From Chiridota heheva (lineage: Eukaryota; Echinodermata; Holothuroidea; Apodida; Chiridotidae): a DNA stretch of 64,000 bases. The position numbers and the translations under genes are program-made. Each line of letters starts with the position of its first letter. Positions within the stretch are counted from its first letter, which is position 1. The stretch covers positions 849,501-913,500 of the forward strand of contig JAIGNY010000077.1 of the NCBI GenBank assembly GCA_020152595.1, in the 5' to 3' direction. The notes under the pieces were generated by a model that was given only the letters and a program-made list of their open reading frames with translations, did not search any database and was not told where the DNA came from. Below, in pieces: positions 23,049 to 33,603 of this stretch.

Positions 23049-23108
23049 AAAGAATCGGAAACACGAGAAGTACACCAAACAGTTTCATCCAAAATGCTGC
23101 TGATGTAT
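23049..23108 (-). CDS. Signal-peptide exon of the Ig-type gene
   Basis: A 60-nt exon between a good acceptor (TTTGTTTCTTGTTATAG) and a consensus donor (GTAAGT). ATG at 23,088 starts MKLFGVLLVFPIL, a textbook signal-peptide shape (one Lys, then an 11-residue hydrophobic core), ending in phase 1. Spliced to the Ig exon it gives ...FPIL-S-VNGEV, with a plausible cleavage region at SVNG. The frame is also open through the 20 nt before ATG, so if the upstream exon were coding the helix could instead be internal. I prefer the signal peptide because the next exon is an extracellular domain. Confidence 0.6.
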
Positions 23109-23399
23109 CTATAACAAGAAACAAATAAGATAATAAAGCTGTGTAATTTTCAATAAAACATACAATTTAAATTTCTTGCACAAATAAGACAACAATTACT
23201 ATTATTCTTGCTTTCTGTCCTAAAATGATGAAAACAACCAAATAAAGCAACCGGGTTGAGTTTCATTTAATATTTTTAAATAAAGAAGCTGACAAAGTGT
23301 TTTTGTGTAATACTACCCTTTTATGCCCCCTGTAATGAGATAATATGTAATTTCATTATCAATTTAGAAGTTCATTTTCAAAGTGAAAATTTGAAGCAT

Positions 23400-23660
23400 C
23401 CTATATCTACAATATCCTACTTGTTTAAATTTCTTTTCAAGCCAGGTTTGACTGTTTCAACTGCTATTCAGACCAGGAATCAGTTCCTTTAAGGCAAACT
23501 TTCTGTTCTTAAAATTGTATTTCAAACGAGATATAAACTGCTAGACCCTGACTTATGTTTTCAGTTTTATTCCAGACAAAAATTAGTGAACGAGATATAA
23601 ATTGCAGTTGAGACCAACTTTTCAAGTTGTCAAAGGTTTGTCAAATGTAATTGTCACCAA
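23400..23660. repeat. Intronic dispersed repeat
   Basis: Contains AAGCCAGGTTTGACTGTTTC, CTGCTATTCAGACCAGGAAT and GAGATATAAACTGC blocks that recur, diverged, at 27,918-28,140 and, more distantly, in each 1.77-kb unit (TTGCTATTCAAGTCTGGAAT). It links the Ig-like region at 27-28 kb with the main gene. Confidence 0.5.
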
Positions 23661-23834
23661 TCCCCCCTCCCCCACCCCCGAGCGTTGTTTACAATATTAA
23701 TTCATGCTGAATGCTGAAAAATGTACTAAAACTGATTTAAAATATTGATTGGATGATTACAGTATAGGTGCTTAGAACATTGAAGATGATAAAGCAAATC
23801 TATAAGGGGGAATACGAATTGTTCAATAACTTAC

Positions 23835-23953
23835 AGTCATATTGTTGGAACACAGGAGACTTGCCACATTTCTGCTGGTGCTTAAACTTGGCATAAGAGT
23901 CATGTTTATTATTTTTCTTTTTGGGAGCACAGGTTTTGTCTACATGTATGGAG
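23835..23953 (-). CDS. Upstream exon, leader or coding
   Basis: A 119-nt segment with strong splice sites on both sides (TTTCTTTGCAG and GACT|GTAAGT) on the minus strand. One frame is open: HVDKTCAPKKKNN ... FKHQQKCGKSPVFQQYD. It joins the next exon in phase. With two Cys and many Lys it resembles no family I know, and 39 open codons can arise by chance, so it may be a 5' untranslated exon. Confidence 0.4.
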
Positions 23954-24715
23954 CTGCAAAGAAATTATTATATATAAATATAAAGAAGAGATACACTTCA
24001 TGAACCAGGTAACAAAATGCATGTGTATGCATGCATCATAAATGCTTTAAGTATAAAAGATGTTTTCCTGATCTTACATGTCATTTATAATAGATAAGCC
24101 CTTTGTCTTCTCATAATGTGACACATATAAAAGCAGTCTGACATTAAAAGATATATTACAACATAGTTTATGTAATGTTTGAGCAGTCACATATCAAAAG
24201 ATGTATCATTATTATTATTTTCATGATGATATTAATATTAGTATTATTATAATATTTGTATTATTATGACATATTTTTTGTAAGGTTTTGAGCAGTTAGA
24301 CATTGAAAGATTACAAACTTTAAATATGAAACCCTCAATTTCATCTTCATAATTTACAGCAGCTCATAATCTAAATACATGTGTTTTGAAGTCAATTATT
24401 ATCATGAGGTGTACCTCTGCTTTCCGTTTAGTATGCACTGCAACCGCCGATTTTGGCCAAAATCGACGTTTGCACATCACACGCCTCGCCAGAGCAAGGG
24501 CAACCTAATATGATATCATTATTTGCTTGGCCTGGCACAGCTACGATCTAATTACATTGCCAACACGTGCGAGTGTAATATGATGCCTCTATCTGATGCA
24601 CGTTGGGCATATTAATAATGCCCTTATGATAGCATACTGAAAGGAAAGAGCTTGCACACTTAATGATATTTCGACATGGTTGAATCCATCTAGGCCATTA
24701 GGCCCATAGGGTCGG

Positions 24716-25105
24716 TGCTAATCCCAGTTTCCTTGGCATAAGCAGATAAGACCACATGACTCCCCTGGACGGGACGCTAGTCCATCACATGTTAACTTCC
24801 CTGTTCATTGCTAGTACTCATTTTACAGCAGAGTGTACTGGAGCAAGTCAAGTAAACTAGTACTCATTTTACAGCAGAGTGTACTGGAGCAAGTCAAGTA
24901 AACTAGTACTCATTTTACAGCAGTGTACTGGAGCAAGTCAAGTAAACTAGTACTCATTTTACAGCAGAGTGTACTGGAGCAAGTCAAGTAAATTAGTACT
25001 CATTTTACAGCAGAGTGTACTGGAGCAAGTCAAGTAAAGTGTCTTGGTTCAAGGACACAAGGCAGCATTCACGGCAGGAATCGAAACTGGTACATTTCGC
25101 ATAGG
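24716..25105 (+). repeat. SINE-like repeat with internal 47-bp expansion
   Basis: Same block order as at 7,190-7,350. Here the block CTAGTACTCATTTTACAGCA through GGAGCAAGTCAAGTAAA (46-48 bp) is repeated five times in tandem (24,812-25,040). A minisatellite has therefore grown out of the middle of a dispersed element. Confidence 0.8.
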
Positions 25106-25114
25106 AGCAAGACT

Positions 25115-26277
25115 CCTTGAGTACTTCACCTCTATTTGGACATACCTCACGAATAAAACTGTAAATTAAGCTTTAATGACTGACCCCTTAACTACTTCCC
25201 CTCTATTTGGACATACCTCACGAATAATAAAACTGTAAATTAAGCTTTAATGACTGACTCTTTAATTACTTCCCCTCTATTTGGACATACCTCACGAGAA
25301 ATAAAACTGTAAATTAAGCTTTAATGACTGACTCCTTAACTACCTCCCCTCTATTTGGACATACCTCACGAATAATAAAACTGTAAATTAAGCTTTAATG
25401 ACTCCTTAACTACTTCCCCTCTATTTGGGCATACCTCACGAATAATAAAACTGTAAATTAAGCTTTAATGACTGACTCCTTAACTACTTCCCCTCTATTT
25501 GGACATACCTCACGAATAATAAAACTGTAAATTAAGCTTTAATGACCTGACTCCTTAACTACTTCCCCTCTATTTGGACATACTTCACGAATAATAAAAC
25601 TGTAAATTAAGCTTTAATGACTGACTCTTTAACTACTTCCCCTCTATTTGGACATACCTCACTAGAAATAAAAGAGTAAATTAAGCTTTAATGACTGACT
25701 CCTTAACTACTTCCCCTTTATTTGGACATACCTCACGAGAAATAAAACTGTAAATAAAGCTTTAATGACTGACTCCTTAACTACTTCCCCTTTATTTGGA
25801 CATACCTCACGAATAATAAAACTGTAAATTAAGCTTTAATGACTGACTCCTCAACTACTTCCCCTCTATTTGGACTTACCTCACGAATAATAAAACTGTA
25901 AATTAAGCTTTAATGACCTGACTCCTTAACTACTTCCCCTCTATTTGGACATACTTCAAGAATAATAAAACTGTAGATTAAGCTTTAATGACTGACTCTT
26001 TAACTACTTCCCCTCTATTTGGACATACCTAACGAGAAATAAAAGAGTAAATTAAGCTTTAATGACTGACTCCTTAACTACTTCCCCTCTATTTGGACAT
26101 ACCTCACGAGAAATAAAACTGTAAATAAAGCTTTAATGACTGACTCCTTAACTACTTCCCCTCTATTTGGACATACCTCACGAATAATAAAACTGTAAAT
26201 TAAGCTTTAATGACTCCTTAACTACTTCATCTCTATTTGGACATACCTCACGAATAATAAAACTGTAAATTAAGCTT
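25115..26277. repeat. 73-bp tandem array, 16 units
   Basis: CTATTTGGACATACCTCACG recurs 16 times from 25,132 to 26,233 at about 73-bp spacing, with AAACTGTAAATTAAGCTTTA in each unit. Unit variants (GAGAAATAAAAGAG, ATAATAAAACTG) recur in a partly regular order, for example 25,560-25,760 against 25,935-26,130, suggesting block duplication of several units. Confidence 0.95.
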
Positions 26278-26365
26278 GAATTTAGCTACACTTGGGATAC
26301 AAATTACACAGAGATAAATTGGGTGTCATCAAATCACAAATTTTGCGTTATTTTTTAAAACTGGA

Positions 26366-26515
26366 TGCGACATATAATGTACTGTGTACTGTAGATGCAA
26401 CATTTAATGTACTGTGTACTGTAGATGCAACATATAATGTACTGTGTACTGTAGATGCACATATAATGTACTGTAGATGCAACATATAATGTACTGTAGA
26501 TGCAACATATAATGC
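26366..26515. repeat. 30/22-bp GTACTGTAGATGCAACATAT array
   Basis: Five to six units of ATAATGTACTGTGTACTGTAG type, losing the internal TGTGTAC in the later units. Confidence 0.9.
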
Positions 26516-26939
26516 TTTAAAATCTATTAAAATGTACTGTACTGTAAAGTACTGTATAAATCAACTTGTTTCTATATTTATACCAAAATCATTCAAACAT
26601 TGACCATTTTATAACTTTTTGCAATTTTAAATAGCAATATTCACATTTCTATACTAAGTTATGATGAAGGCAGCCATTCTTATGCAGATTTGTCTTTCAA
26701 GTCTTAATCAGAAACCTTTGTAGGTGTGCAGAAACTTCTGACCAAAAATGTTTCATGAATAGACGGGAAAGAATATTCCCAGCATAACCAGTGACTGGCA
26801 TTAAAGAAAGATATTTACAGAATTAAAGCTATTGTGCTGTCCTTCCAGTCATAAAACATTAAATAGATTATATCATGTATGACAATTTCCTTAAATTTTG
26901 ACCAGCAAATGAATTTATTTCAAAATATTAAATCACCTT

Positions 26940-27115
26940 CAGACCCTAGTTTGATTTAAAAAGGGGCAGGGTGCTAGACTTGTTAAGGGGCACATTAATG
27001 TCTTTTCGGCATCAAGTCCAGGGGCCCCTTAAGGCTCAATCCCATGGTGAAGAAGCTCTGGGATTTTAGCTATAATCATACCTAAGAAAGAAACTTTTCT
27101 GACTGATATTGAATA
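26940..27115. repeat. Dispersed repeat, inverted relative to 56.9 kb
   Basis: Blocks GGGTGCTAGACTTGTTAAGG, CCTTAAGGCTCAATCCCATG and TTTAGCTATAATCATACCT match the reverse complement of 56,865-57,030. Minisatellites lie close by in both places. Confidence 0.8.
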
Positions 27116-27244
27116 AGGACCATTTATAAGCCAAACAGGACAATTGCTTACTATGCTATCATTCTGTGTTCTGTATCCATGTAAGGTATTTCATTTATGA
27201 GGCTAATTAAGATTATCAAGTTAAAAAAATAAAAATTATCATGA

Positions 27245-27455
27245 GGGACAGGGCGGACCCTAGGGGAAACAGGGCAGACCCCAGGGGCAGGGCGGACCCC
27301 AGGGGGCAGGGCGGATCCCAGGAGGCAGGGCGGACTCCATGGGGGCAGGGTGAACCCCAGGGGGCAGGGCGGACCCCAGGGGCAGGGGCGGACCCCAGGG
27401 GGGGAGGGGGCAGGGCAGACCCAGTCAGGGGGCAGCAGGTCGGGCAGACCCCATG
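27245..27455. repeat. G-rich 20-bp minisatellite
   Basis: About 11 units of GGGCAGGGCGGACCCCAGG. It abuts the downstream end of an Ig-like exon on the minus strand and appears to have replaced its normal boundary. Confidence 0.95.
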
Positions 27456-27461
27456 GGAGAA

Positions 27462-27744
27462 AGGGTGATTTCCCTTATCACACAGATTTCGTCCTGGGGG
27501 TAGGCGGGTATCAAATTAGCAATAGATAAAGTCGTCTCATTATTTGCTACTGTAAAACAGCAAATGCTGGGGTCTGACCTTTTGGCACCTGAATCAACCT
27601 TGCGATGTTTGGCAGTGTTTCCATCAATGTCATAATCTACAGGGTGTCTCTGCCCAATCTGTGAATAAAGTTCATGTAGTGTTAATGAATCTTTGCACTG
27701 GAACATGTAATAATACCACAGTATATGATCAAGAAAATCTAGAG
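27462..27744 (-). CDS. Ig-like exon, probably decayed
   Basis: Acceptor AAACATACTGTAG, then a phase-1 open reading of about 95 codons: ILWYYYMFQCKDSLTLHELY, then FTVANNETTLSIANLIPAY and EICVIREITL. The E-to-F strand part (L-S-I-A-N ... C-V-I-R-E-I-T) aligns with L-G-I-E-N ... C-E-V-S-E-I-T of the exon at 19.8 kb. The first Cys of a normal Ig domain is not present, and no donor is visible before the G-rich minisatellite, so the exon is probably non-functional or only half of a split domain. Confidence 0.35.
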
Positions 27745-27904
27745 CTACAGTATGTTTACAAAAGCTGAACAACTAAATGTTATCTTGTCAGATCTAAATG
27801 ATACTTAACCTTGAAATGTGTCAGTTGGAAAGTCTTGCCTAATTAAATTTGAAGTATTGGCACACTATTCTATTCTTGGAGGTCTTCCCACTGTTCATTA
27901 TATC

Positions 27905-28140
27905 CTAATTGTTTATTTTATTTTTAAGCCAGGTTTGATTGTTTCAACTGCAATTCAGATCAGGAATCATTTCTTTTCAGGCAAACTTACCATTGTCATG
28001 ATTTTTCTTGTAAGTGAGATGTAAATTGCTATTGAGATCTAGAATTCTTGATTACAGTTCTTTTCAGGCCAGATTTGCCTTTTGTGAGTGGTTTAGTGAG
28101 ATAGAAATTGCTATCGAGACCAAGGCTTATTGTTCCCACT
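27905..28140. repeat. Intronic dispersed repeat, second copy
   Basis: Diverged copy of the sequence at 23,400-23,660 (AAGCCAGGTTTGATTGTTTC, CAGATCAGGAATCATTTCTT), followed by two further weak internal repeats of the same type. Confidence 0.5.
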
Positions 28141-28369
28141 TCTTTTAAGGCAAGAAACTTCAAAATACCAGCAATATTCCACGACATTAAACTTATTGTG
28201 GATGCCGACGACAATGATCGTTATGTCTCCTTCTGCTTCGCAGGCAAGACAATAAAACGACAATCCTTTGTCCAATTCAATACCTACTGTAGGACAGTGA
28301 TATTCACATTAGAAATGGCTCTGCATAAAACAGGAACATCTTAACCAGCTCTCAAATGGGGCAAAGCCA

Positions 28370-28567
28370 GTCAAAATAAAAGTTATATATTTCTTTGTTT
28401 CCCAAACCACACAACTGTACACAGTTTCACCTCTCCAAGGCTCCTTCAAGATAACAACTACTCCCACTGGTGTTAGTGATAATTTTAGTGACACACATCT
28501 GAATATAATGGCAATTCTTTGTTCTATAAGTAGTAACTGTAATCAATGCTGGCATTGTTTGTCTTTG
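28370..28567 (-). pseudogene. Ig-like exon remnant
   Basis: A strong acceptor (CACCTTTTCCCTGCAG) opens a segment whose second half reads VGVVVILKEPWRGETVYSC, then VVWETKKYITFIL. The Y-x-C of the F strand and the following C-x-V-x-E-x-x-K-Y-I-T match the end of the Ig exon at 19.8 kb (C-E-V-S-E-I-T-K-Y-I-T). The first half has a TGA in frame and no donor follows the domain. It is on the same strand as the complete gene and is best explained as a dead paralogous exon. Confidence 0.5.
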
Positions 28568-28699
28568 CTGCAGGGAAAAGGTGAAATGAACTATGAGCAT
28601 AGAACTATTTATACCTCAATGTTATGATGCAAAGTTAATCTTGTTGAATGATGTGGTTAATTTGTTGCTTCAAAATTGCAGGCCAGATTTTTAAGCAGT

Positions 28700-29577
28700 G
28701 CCTTTACTAATGCAGATACAGCTGCACTGTAGAATGCAGTAGCTGCATCACAATTACAGTACACAAGCACTTTGCAATTAATCACTCCTACTATAAGAAA
28801 GGGCCACACTAAAAATATTGCTTATTTCTGGTCTCTTACCTTCTTCTAGATATTTTCTACATAATTTGTATGCTATAGTAGTAGTTCATGGATTTACTTT
28901 TTGTTTTAACTGTTTGTGTTCTATTTTCTTATTTTGTATGTATCTGATGTAGTTTGCCTACACAAGAGTTGTTTCCTATTGCTACCTCGGAACTACAGTA
29001 TAATGAATGTTTTCTTACATGTAAATCTGTTTTAACATCAAGAATCTTCCTCAGAATTTCACAACATGAAAAAATAAGAGTTGTTTTCATTCAATACCAA
29101 AGTATAACTTCATACAGTACATTATCTGATTCACTGAGACCCTGATTATTTCCTTTCTGATGCTAATTAACCATTTAACATGCATGAATGTTCCCAAAAA
29201 TGCATTCACTCAAAAAACCTCTATGACTTCTACCCATGTATAAAGTCTCATGATACTTACATTGTTTAAAACTTTTGTCTACAAAATTGTAAATGTGACA
29301 AGATCCAATGGCACGAAGCACCCAATAAATGAACTGAATTTACAAGTTATGGACACAAAAATTAAACTTCCTAATTTTGAACCAACTCCAATACAGACAC
29401 CAACGCCAGGGAATAAAAAAGGTCTCACTATTCTCCAAATAGGCAAGCTAAATTTATCTCTTTTGTTTACCAACTAAGAGTACATTCATACTCACATGAG
29501 ACTATGACAATGCAACACTGTAAGACTAATGTATTTGACAGAAAAGCGTAACAATAACCCTTTGAATATTAACTCAC
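28700..29577. other. No clear gene
   Basis: Nothing recognisable. The plus strand has an open stretch of 75 codons at 29,250-29,477 (PNFEPTPIQTPTPGNKKG near its end) that I cannot place and for which I see no splice sites. Confidence 0.4.
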
Positions 29578-29692
29578 CTTTAAGGTATCCCAGACACTCC
29601 TACAACCTTGTTTTAACTTCAATTACCCACTCTGGCTGTGCCTGGGTAAGAACAGATGTTCCCCCTTCATCATTTAAATTGGACAGGAAAGT
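29578..29692 (-). other. Exon-like segment with strong splice sites
   Basis: TTTAATATTTTCATTCCAG precedes and AAAG|GTGAGTT follows a 115-nt segment on the minus strand. All three frames contain a stop (the best reads 29 codons to TAG), so it would be a 5' untranslated exon, a poison exon or a relic of the Ig-like cluster. Confidence 0.35.
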
Positions 29693-30439
29693 CTGGAATG
29701 AAAATATTAAAAAATGACAAAATCTTCCACTCACAATTCTTAAGTCTTTGCAAACAAATGTTCCTTACTACATTTTAAATTTAAGGTTAACACAGAAATG
29801 GTGTTTCGTTAGCACAAACTTTAGGCCTCACAATTTTAATTCTAGCGCTCTGTACATTTTACCCAATTTACATTTACTTTGGGGACAGATTTGAGCATTA
29901 AAGTACAAAATCCAAGAACTTCAGAAAGTCAATCTTGGACAAAAAAGGAGTCTCAGTAACTTAAAGGAAAGGTATCGTCCCATCAATAAATTCAGAAGTG
30001 AACACCAATGTCACTTCCGATTTCAATTTTCCTTATTGATTGTAAGAAATCTGGAAGGTTATGGATAACATATATGTAGGTCCTTATGTTCGGTCCAGCA
30101 AATGTCTGATAATTAACATCGCAGATTTCTTGCGATCGATAGGCAGCATTGACAACCGGAAGTAAGGTTTCCTTTCCTTTATTTTGTAAGAAAAACATGG
30201 AAAACCATGACGTTAATGACAGGTGCTCAGCACATTGGTAAAACAATCTGACCATTTTCCCAATCTTAAGTTTAATCAGAGTTACATTTTCATTTTATGT
30301 TTAAAGCTTTATTTGAACTGTAGAACTTGTATCTTCAACCAGAACGAAAAGGTTTTGTGGTTCCGATGCTTTTTTCATATCATGATTGATTTGCAAATTT
30401 TGTATTAACTGTCATTGCATATCATGAAATATTTGTTCC
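29693..30439. other. No feature seen
   Basis: AT-rich, no recognisable coding sequence or repeat. Confidence 0.5.
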
Positions 30440-31215
30440 ATGATATTCATTCATAAGCCACATCCACCATGCAGATCAATAAAAAGGTTGACAACATTAG
30501 CATCTGCACAATAACTTACAATATCATGGCAAGTATGATGCAAACATGGTTGCTCATTTATTCTATTTCAAGAATTTTTCATCAAGATCCGCCTACTCAT
30601 TAATGTTCATGACATCACTACCACATTAGAACGTATGTACACACCATAACCCATCTGTGTACCACGTATGGCATAAATCCGATATACCATTCATGAGATA
30701 TGGTGTTTATATCATTAAGCACTTTCACATGACTAAGCCACGCCCACCATGCATATTAATGATATCTGTTGACAATAACCAACAATATTTGTATGCCCAG
30801 TATGATACAAAACAGACATACAACTGCTCACTTATCACTTTTTCAAAACTTTCACTTTTAGCCCCGCCCACTTATTAATATAAATGGCATCACCACCAAA
30901 AACAATCAATACATCTATAGACCATGGGCTATCTGTGTACCACACATGACGTGAATCCAGTTCATACAGTAGTTCTTGAGATACCGTGTTTATAAGCTTT
31001 TTGTTTACAAAATCATATAAGGCCCTGCCCACTATGCATATTAATCAAAATCAACGTTTTGATACCATGTACATGTACACACGAGTTAACATCATTATTA
31101 GACCAAATATGAAACAAAACAGATATGTGATTGTTAAATGACATTTCCAAATTTTTACATTAAGCCGCCTACTCATTAATATGCATGACATCACCACCAA
31201 AAACAATAGGGCACA
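30440..31215. repeat. 285-bp tandem repeat, about 2.7 units
   Basis: TAAGCCACGCCCACCATGCA followed by TATTAAT occurs at about 30,452, 30,735 and 31,021. A related half-unit, GCCCCGCCCACTTATTAATA then CATCACCACCAAAAACAAT, occurs at 30,586, 30,860 and 31,163. Each unit thus has two GC-box plus ATTAAT motifs about 140 bp apart. Confidence 0.8.
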
Positions 31216-31675
31216 TCTACGCTGATATTCAGCAGTTTTCTTTAGTTTCGTTCAAAATGCTTACAAGAATGTATAATTTGTGAGCTCTTGATTTTATATT
31301 CCCCTTTTTTAACAAAATTTGCACAAAAAGGTATAAAGAACAGTAAAATTGCTGAAAGGTAAGAAATTGTTCACAATGATTAATACGTATAATTTTCTTG
31401 AATTTTTTTTCTCCAAATTTTATCGAATTGAAATTAAGACCCATTTCTTGCCCCAAAATTCCTAAATTATTGACTAAAATTGATGTTTTAGGATTTTTCT
31501 ATGTTTCCTTTATAAATCCTGAAAGAATTATTCACCTATAAGTATCATAAATTTTGAGGTTGGTATGTTAGGTAATGTCCACAGGTTAGATGGATATTTA
31601 GGCCTCGGAATCTGGTGACATATATCCCCTACCCACCACAAATTACATTCAAAACTATTCAAGTGTTTTTGCACT

Positions 31676-31830
31676 CTCAAATATACTATACAATGACATA
31701 CTAAAAGCCATGGAAAATCAAAGTGAAAAATGTTTGTTTTTCAAGATGGCCACCAAAACCTATAATTTTAGATTCAGCCCTATATCAGCAAATAATAGTG
31801 CTAAAAAATATATGTGAGACACTTAGGTAT
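31676..31830 (+). repeat. Left arm of an inverted repeat (right arm 32,570-32,710)
   Basis: GGAAAATCAAAGTG, ATGGCCACCAAAACCTATAA, TTCAGCCCTATATCAGCAAA and TAATAGTGCTAAAAAATATA recur on the opposite strand at 32,570-32,710 with moderate divergence. The arms enclose 740 bp that include a cysteine-cluster pseudogene. A partial extra copy (AAAATGGCCACCAGACCTGT) lies at 31,893-31,980. Confidence 0.8.
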
Positions 31831-32269
31831 ATGTTATTGGACATAATAAACCCATTTCTGACATTTATAAACTGGTTACATACTTCAAATTCAAAATGGC
31901 CACCAGACCTGTCTTTCAAAACTCAATTCAGATATAGTCAACTATTAGCAAATATTTGTGATATATAAATAATATGCCTATTGTTCTTTATGTATGTATT
32001 TTGCAGTATTCTGAACTATTATTTCTTTTTTGCTCACATTGTTTTGCATTAATTGTTGTGTCGCTGCGCCATGAGCATCACTTTTGATGGATACTGGCGC
32101 ATAACAAGTATTCATTATTATCATTATTGTGGCCATCAAAAAACTCTTTTCAAGTATTTTTACGGTCTCACGCAAAATTAAGATGGCTACCAAAATGGGT
32201 GTCCAATAGCCTTTTATCGATCATGTTTTGATGATTTGTGACTGCCTCTAAAAATTTTGAGATATATGT

Positions 32270-32620
32270 TCACATCAGTTCTTGAAATTTACATGTGTAT
32301 AGTTGAATAGCACTACTTTGTCCACATGCTCGAGAACACTGTAAATCATACTTTACACAGCCCCATCTCTTTCCTGTACACCCAGTCTTGCAGGACCAGT
32401 TGATCGCTTCTAGAAGATACTCAGGTGCTGTCTTGAAGTTAGTGGGAACAGGAAACATCTTCCCATCGCTGATCTACCATTCCTAATCCTCAGCACACAT
32501 ATCAACTCCAATCCATTGCTGGACCTGATGATAAATGCACTGCATGGCTATGGTACTGAGCTGCTGATGAAGTTTTTCACATATATTTTTAGCACTATTA
32601 CTTGCTGAAATAGGGCTGAA
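32270..32620 (-). pseudogene. Cysteine-cluster protein of a mobile element, decayed
   Basis: Minus-strand reading YHQVQQWIGVDM, a stop-containing patch, then PVPTNFKTAPEYLLEAI and WSCKTGCTGKRWGCVKYDLQ, CSRACGQ. The spacing of Cys (C-K-T-x-C, then x-C-V-K-x-x-L-x-C-x-x-x-C) is that of a CXC-like cluster found at the end of large proteins that occur in many copies in invertebrate genomes and are thought to belong to mobile elements. Several Cys are replaced (W, S) and stops occur, so the copy is dead. I do not know the host element's name. Confidence 0.45.
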
Positions 32621-33329
32621 TATGAAATTATAGGTTTTGGCAGCCATTTTGAAAAATAACCATGTTTCACTACTTTGATTTTCCAAGATTTTTATCATGT
32701 CATTCTATAGTAAATTTGGAGTGAAAAAAACACAATTTGTGGGTATATTCTAGACTGTAAAGTTTGCAAAGTGCACAGGGGATTTTAAAACTGCCCTACA
32801 GTGCTGGAACTGTGCAAATGCAAAGAAGTTTAGATTTTTGAACGGTTGATAAATTCCCAGCACACCACAAATTTTCCAAACTGAGGTACATGTGTTTCAC
32901 TTAATTCCTTGGCATAATTGTGGAATTTGTTAGCTGTGTGAGTGTCCTAGTCGCTTCACTAGTGGATACGAAAAGGTTTAACTTTCATTACAGAGTCTTT
33001 TCTTCCACGCCCAAAATTTTTCACCATAATTTTCAAAAACCTAGCTATTTCATGCCACTTTTGTTCATATCAATAAAAGTTAAATGTATTTCTTTATAAA
33101 TTTGAGAGAAAAGTATGCCAAATACTGTGAAAATGGCTAAGCTCTATGCCGAAGAACTTCAGCTAAACACTAACACAGGCTTACAGTAGGAATATATTTT
33201 CCAGACTTAAGACTGTGAAGTCACTGCAGTGCAAGTCTACATGTAGCACGCTTTCGTGCAAAACATATACCTCAGCGAACGTAGGCCTAACATAACATAA
33301 CAAGATGACGGGCTACAAAGGGTCAGTCC

Positions 33330-33603
33330 ACAGGCGTTCCTAGCGTTATGGCAACCTATATACTGATCTATATATATATATATAACAAGGTGGGTGTGTT
33401 CCTAGCATTATGGCAACCTATATACTAATCTATATATATAACAAGGTGGGTAGCAACCTATATACTAATCTATATATATAACAAGGTGGGTGCGTTCCTA
33501 GCGTTACGACAACCTATATAATAATCTATATATATAACAAGGTGGGTGCGTTCCTAGCGTTATGGCAACCAATATACTAAATTATATATATACCAAGGTG
33601 GGT
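33330..33603. repeat. 60-bp array ending in GTTATGGCAACC
   Basis: Four to five units of CTATATATATAACAAGGTGG, then GTTCCTAGCGTTATGGCAAC. The first unit is preceded by CAGTCCACAGGCGTTCCTAG. The reverse complement of CCACAGGTGTTCCTAACGTT plus ATGGCAACC occurs singly at 60,033-60,062, so the unit derives from a dispersed element. Confidence 0.9.
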
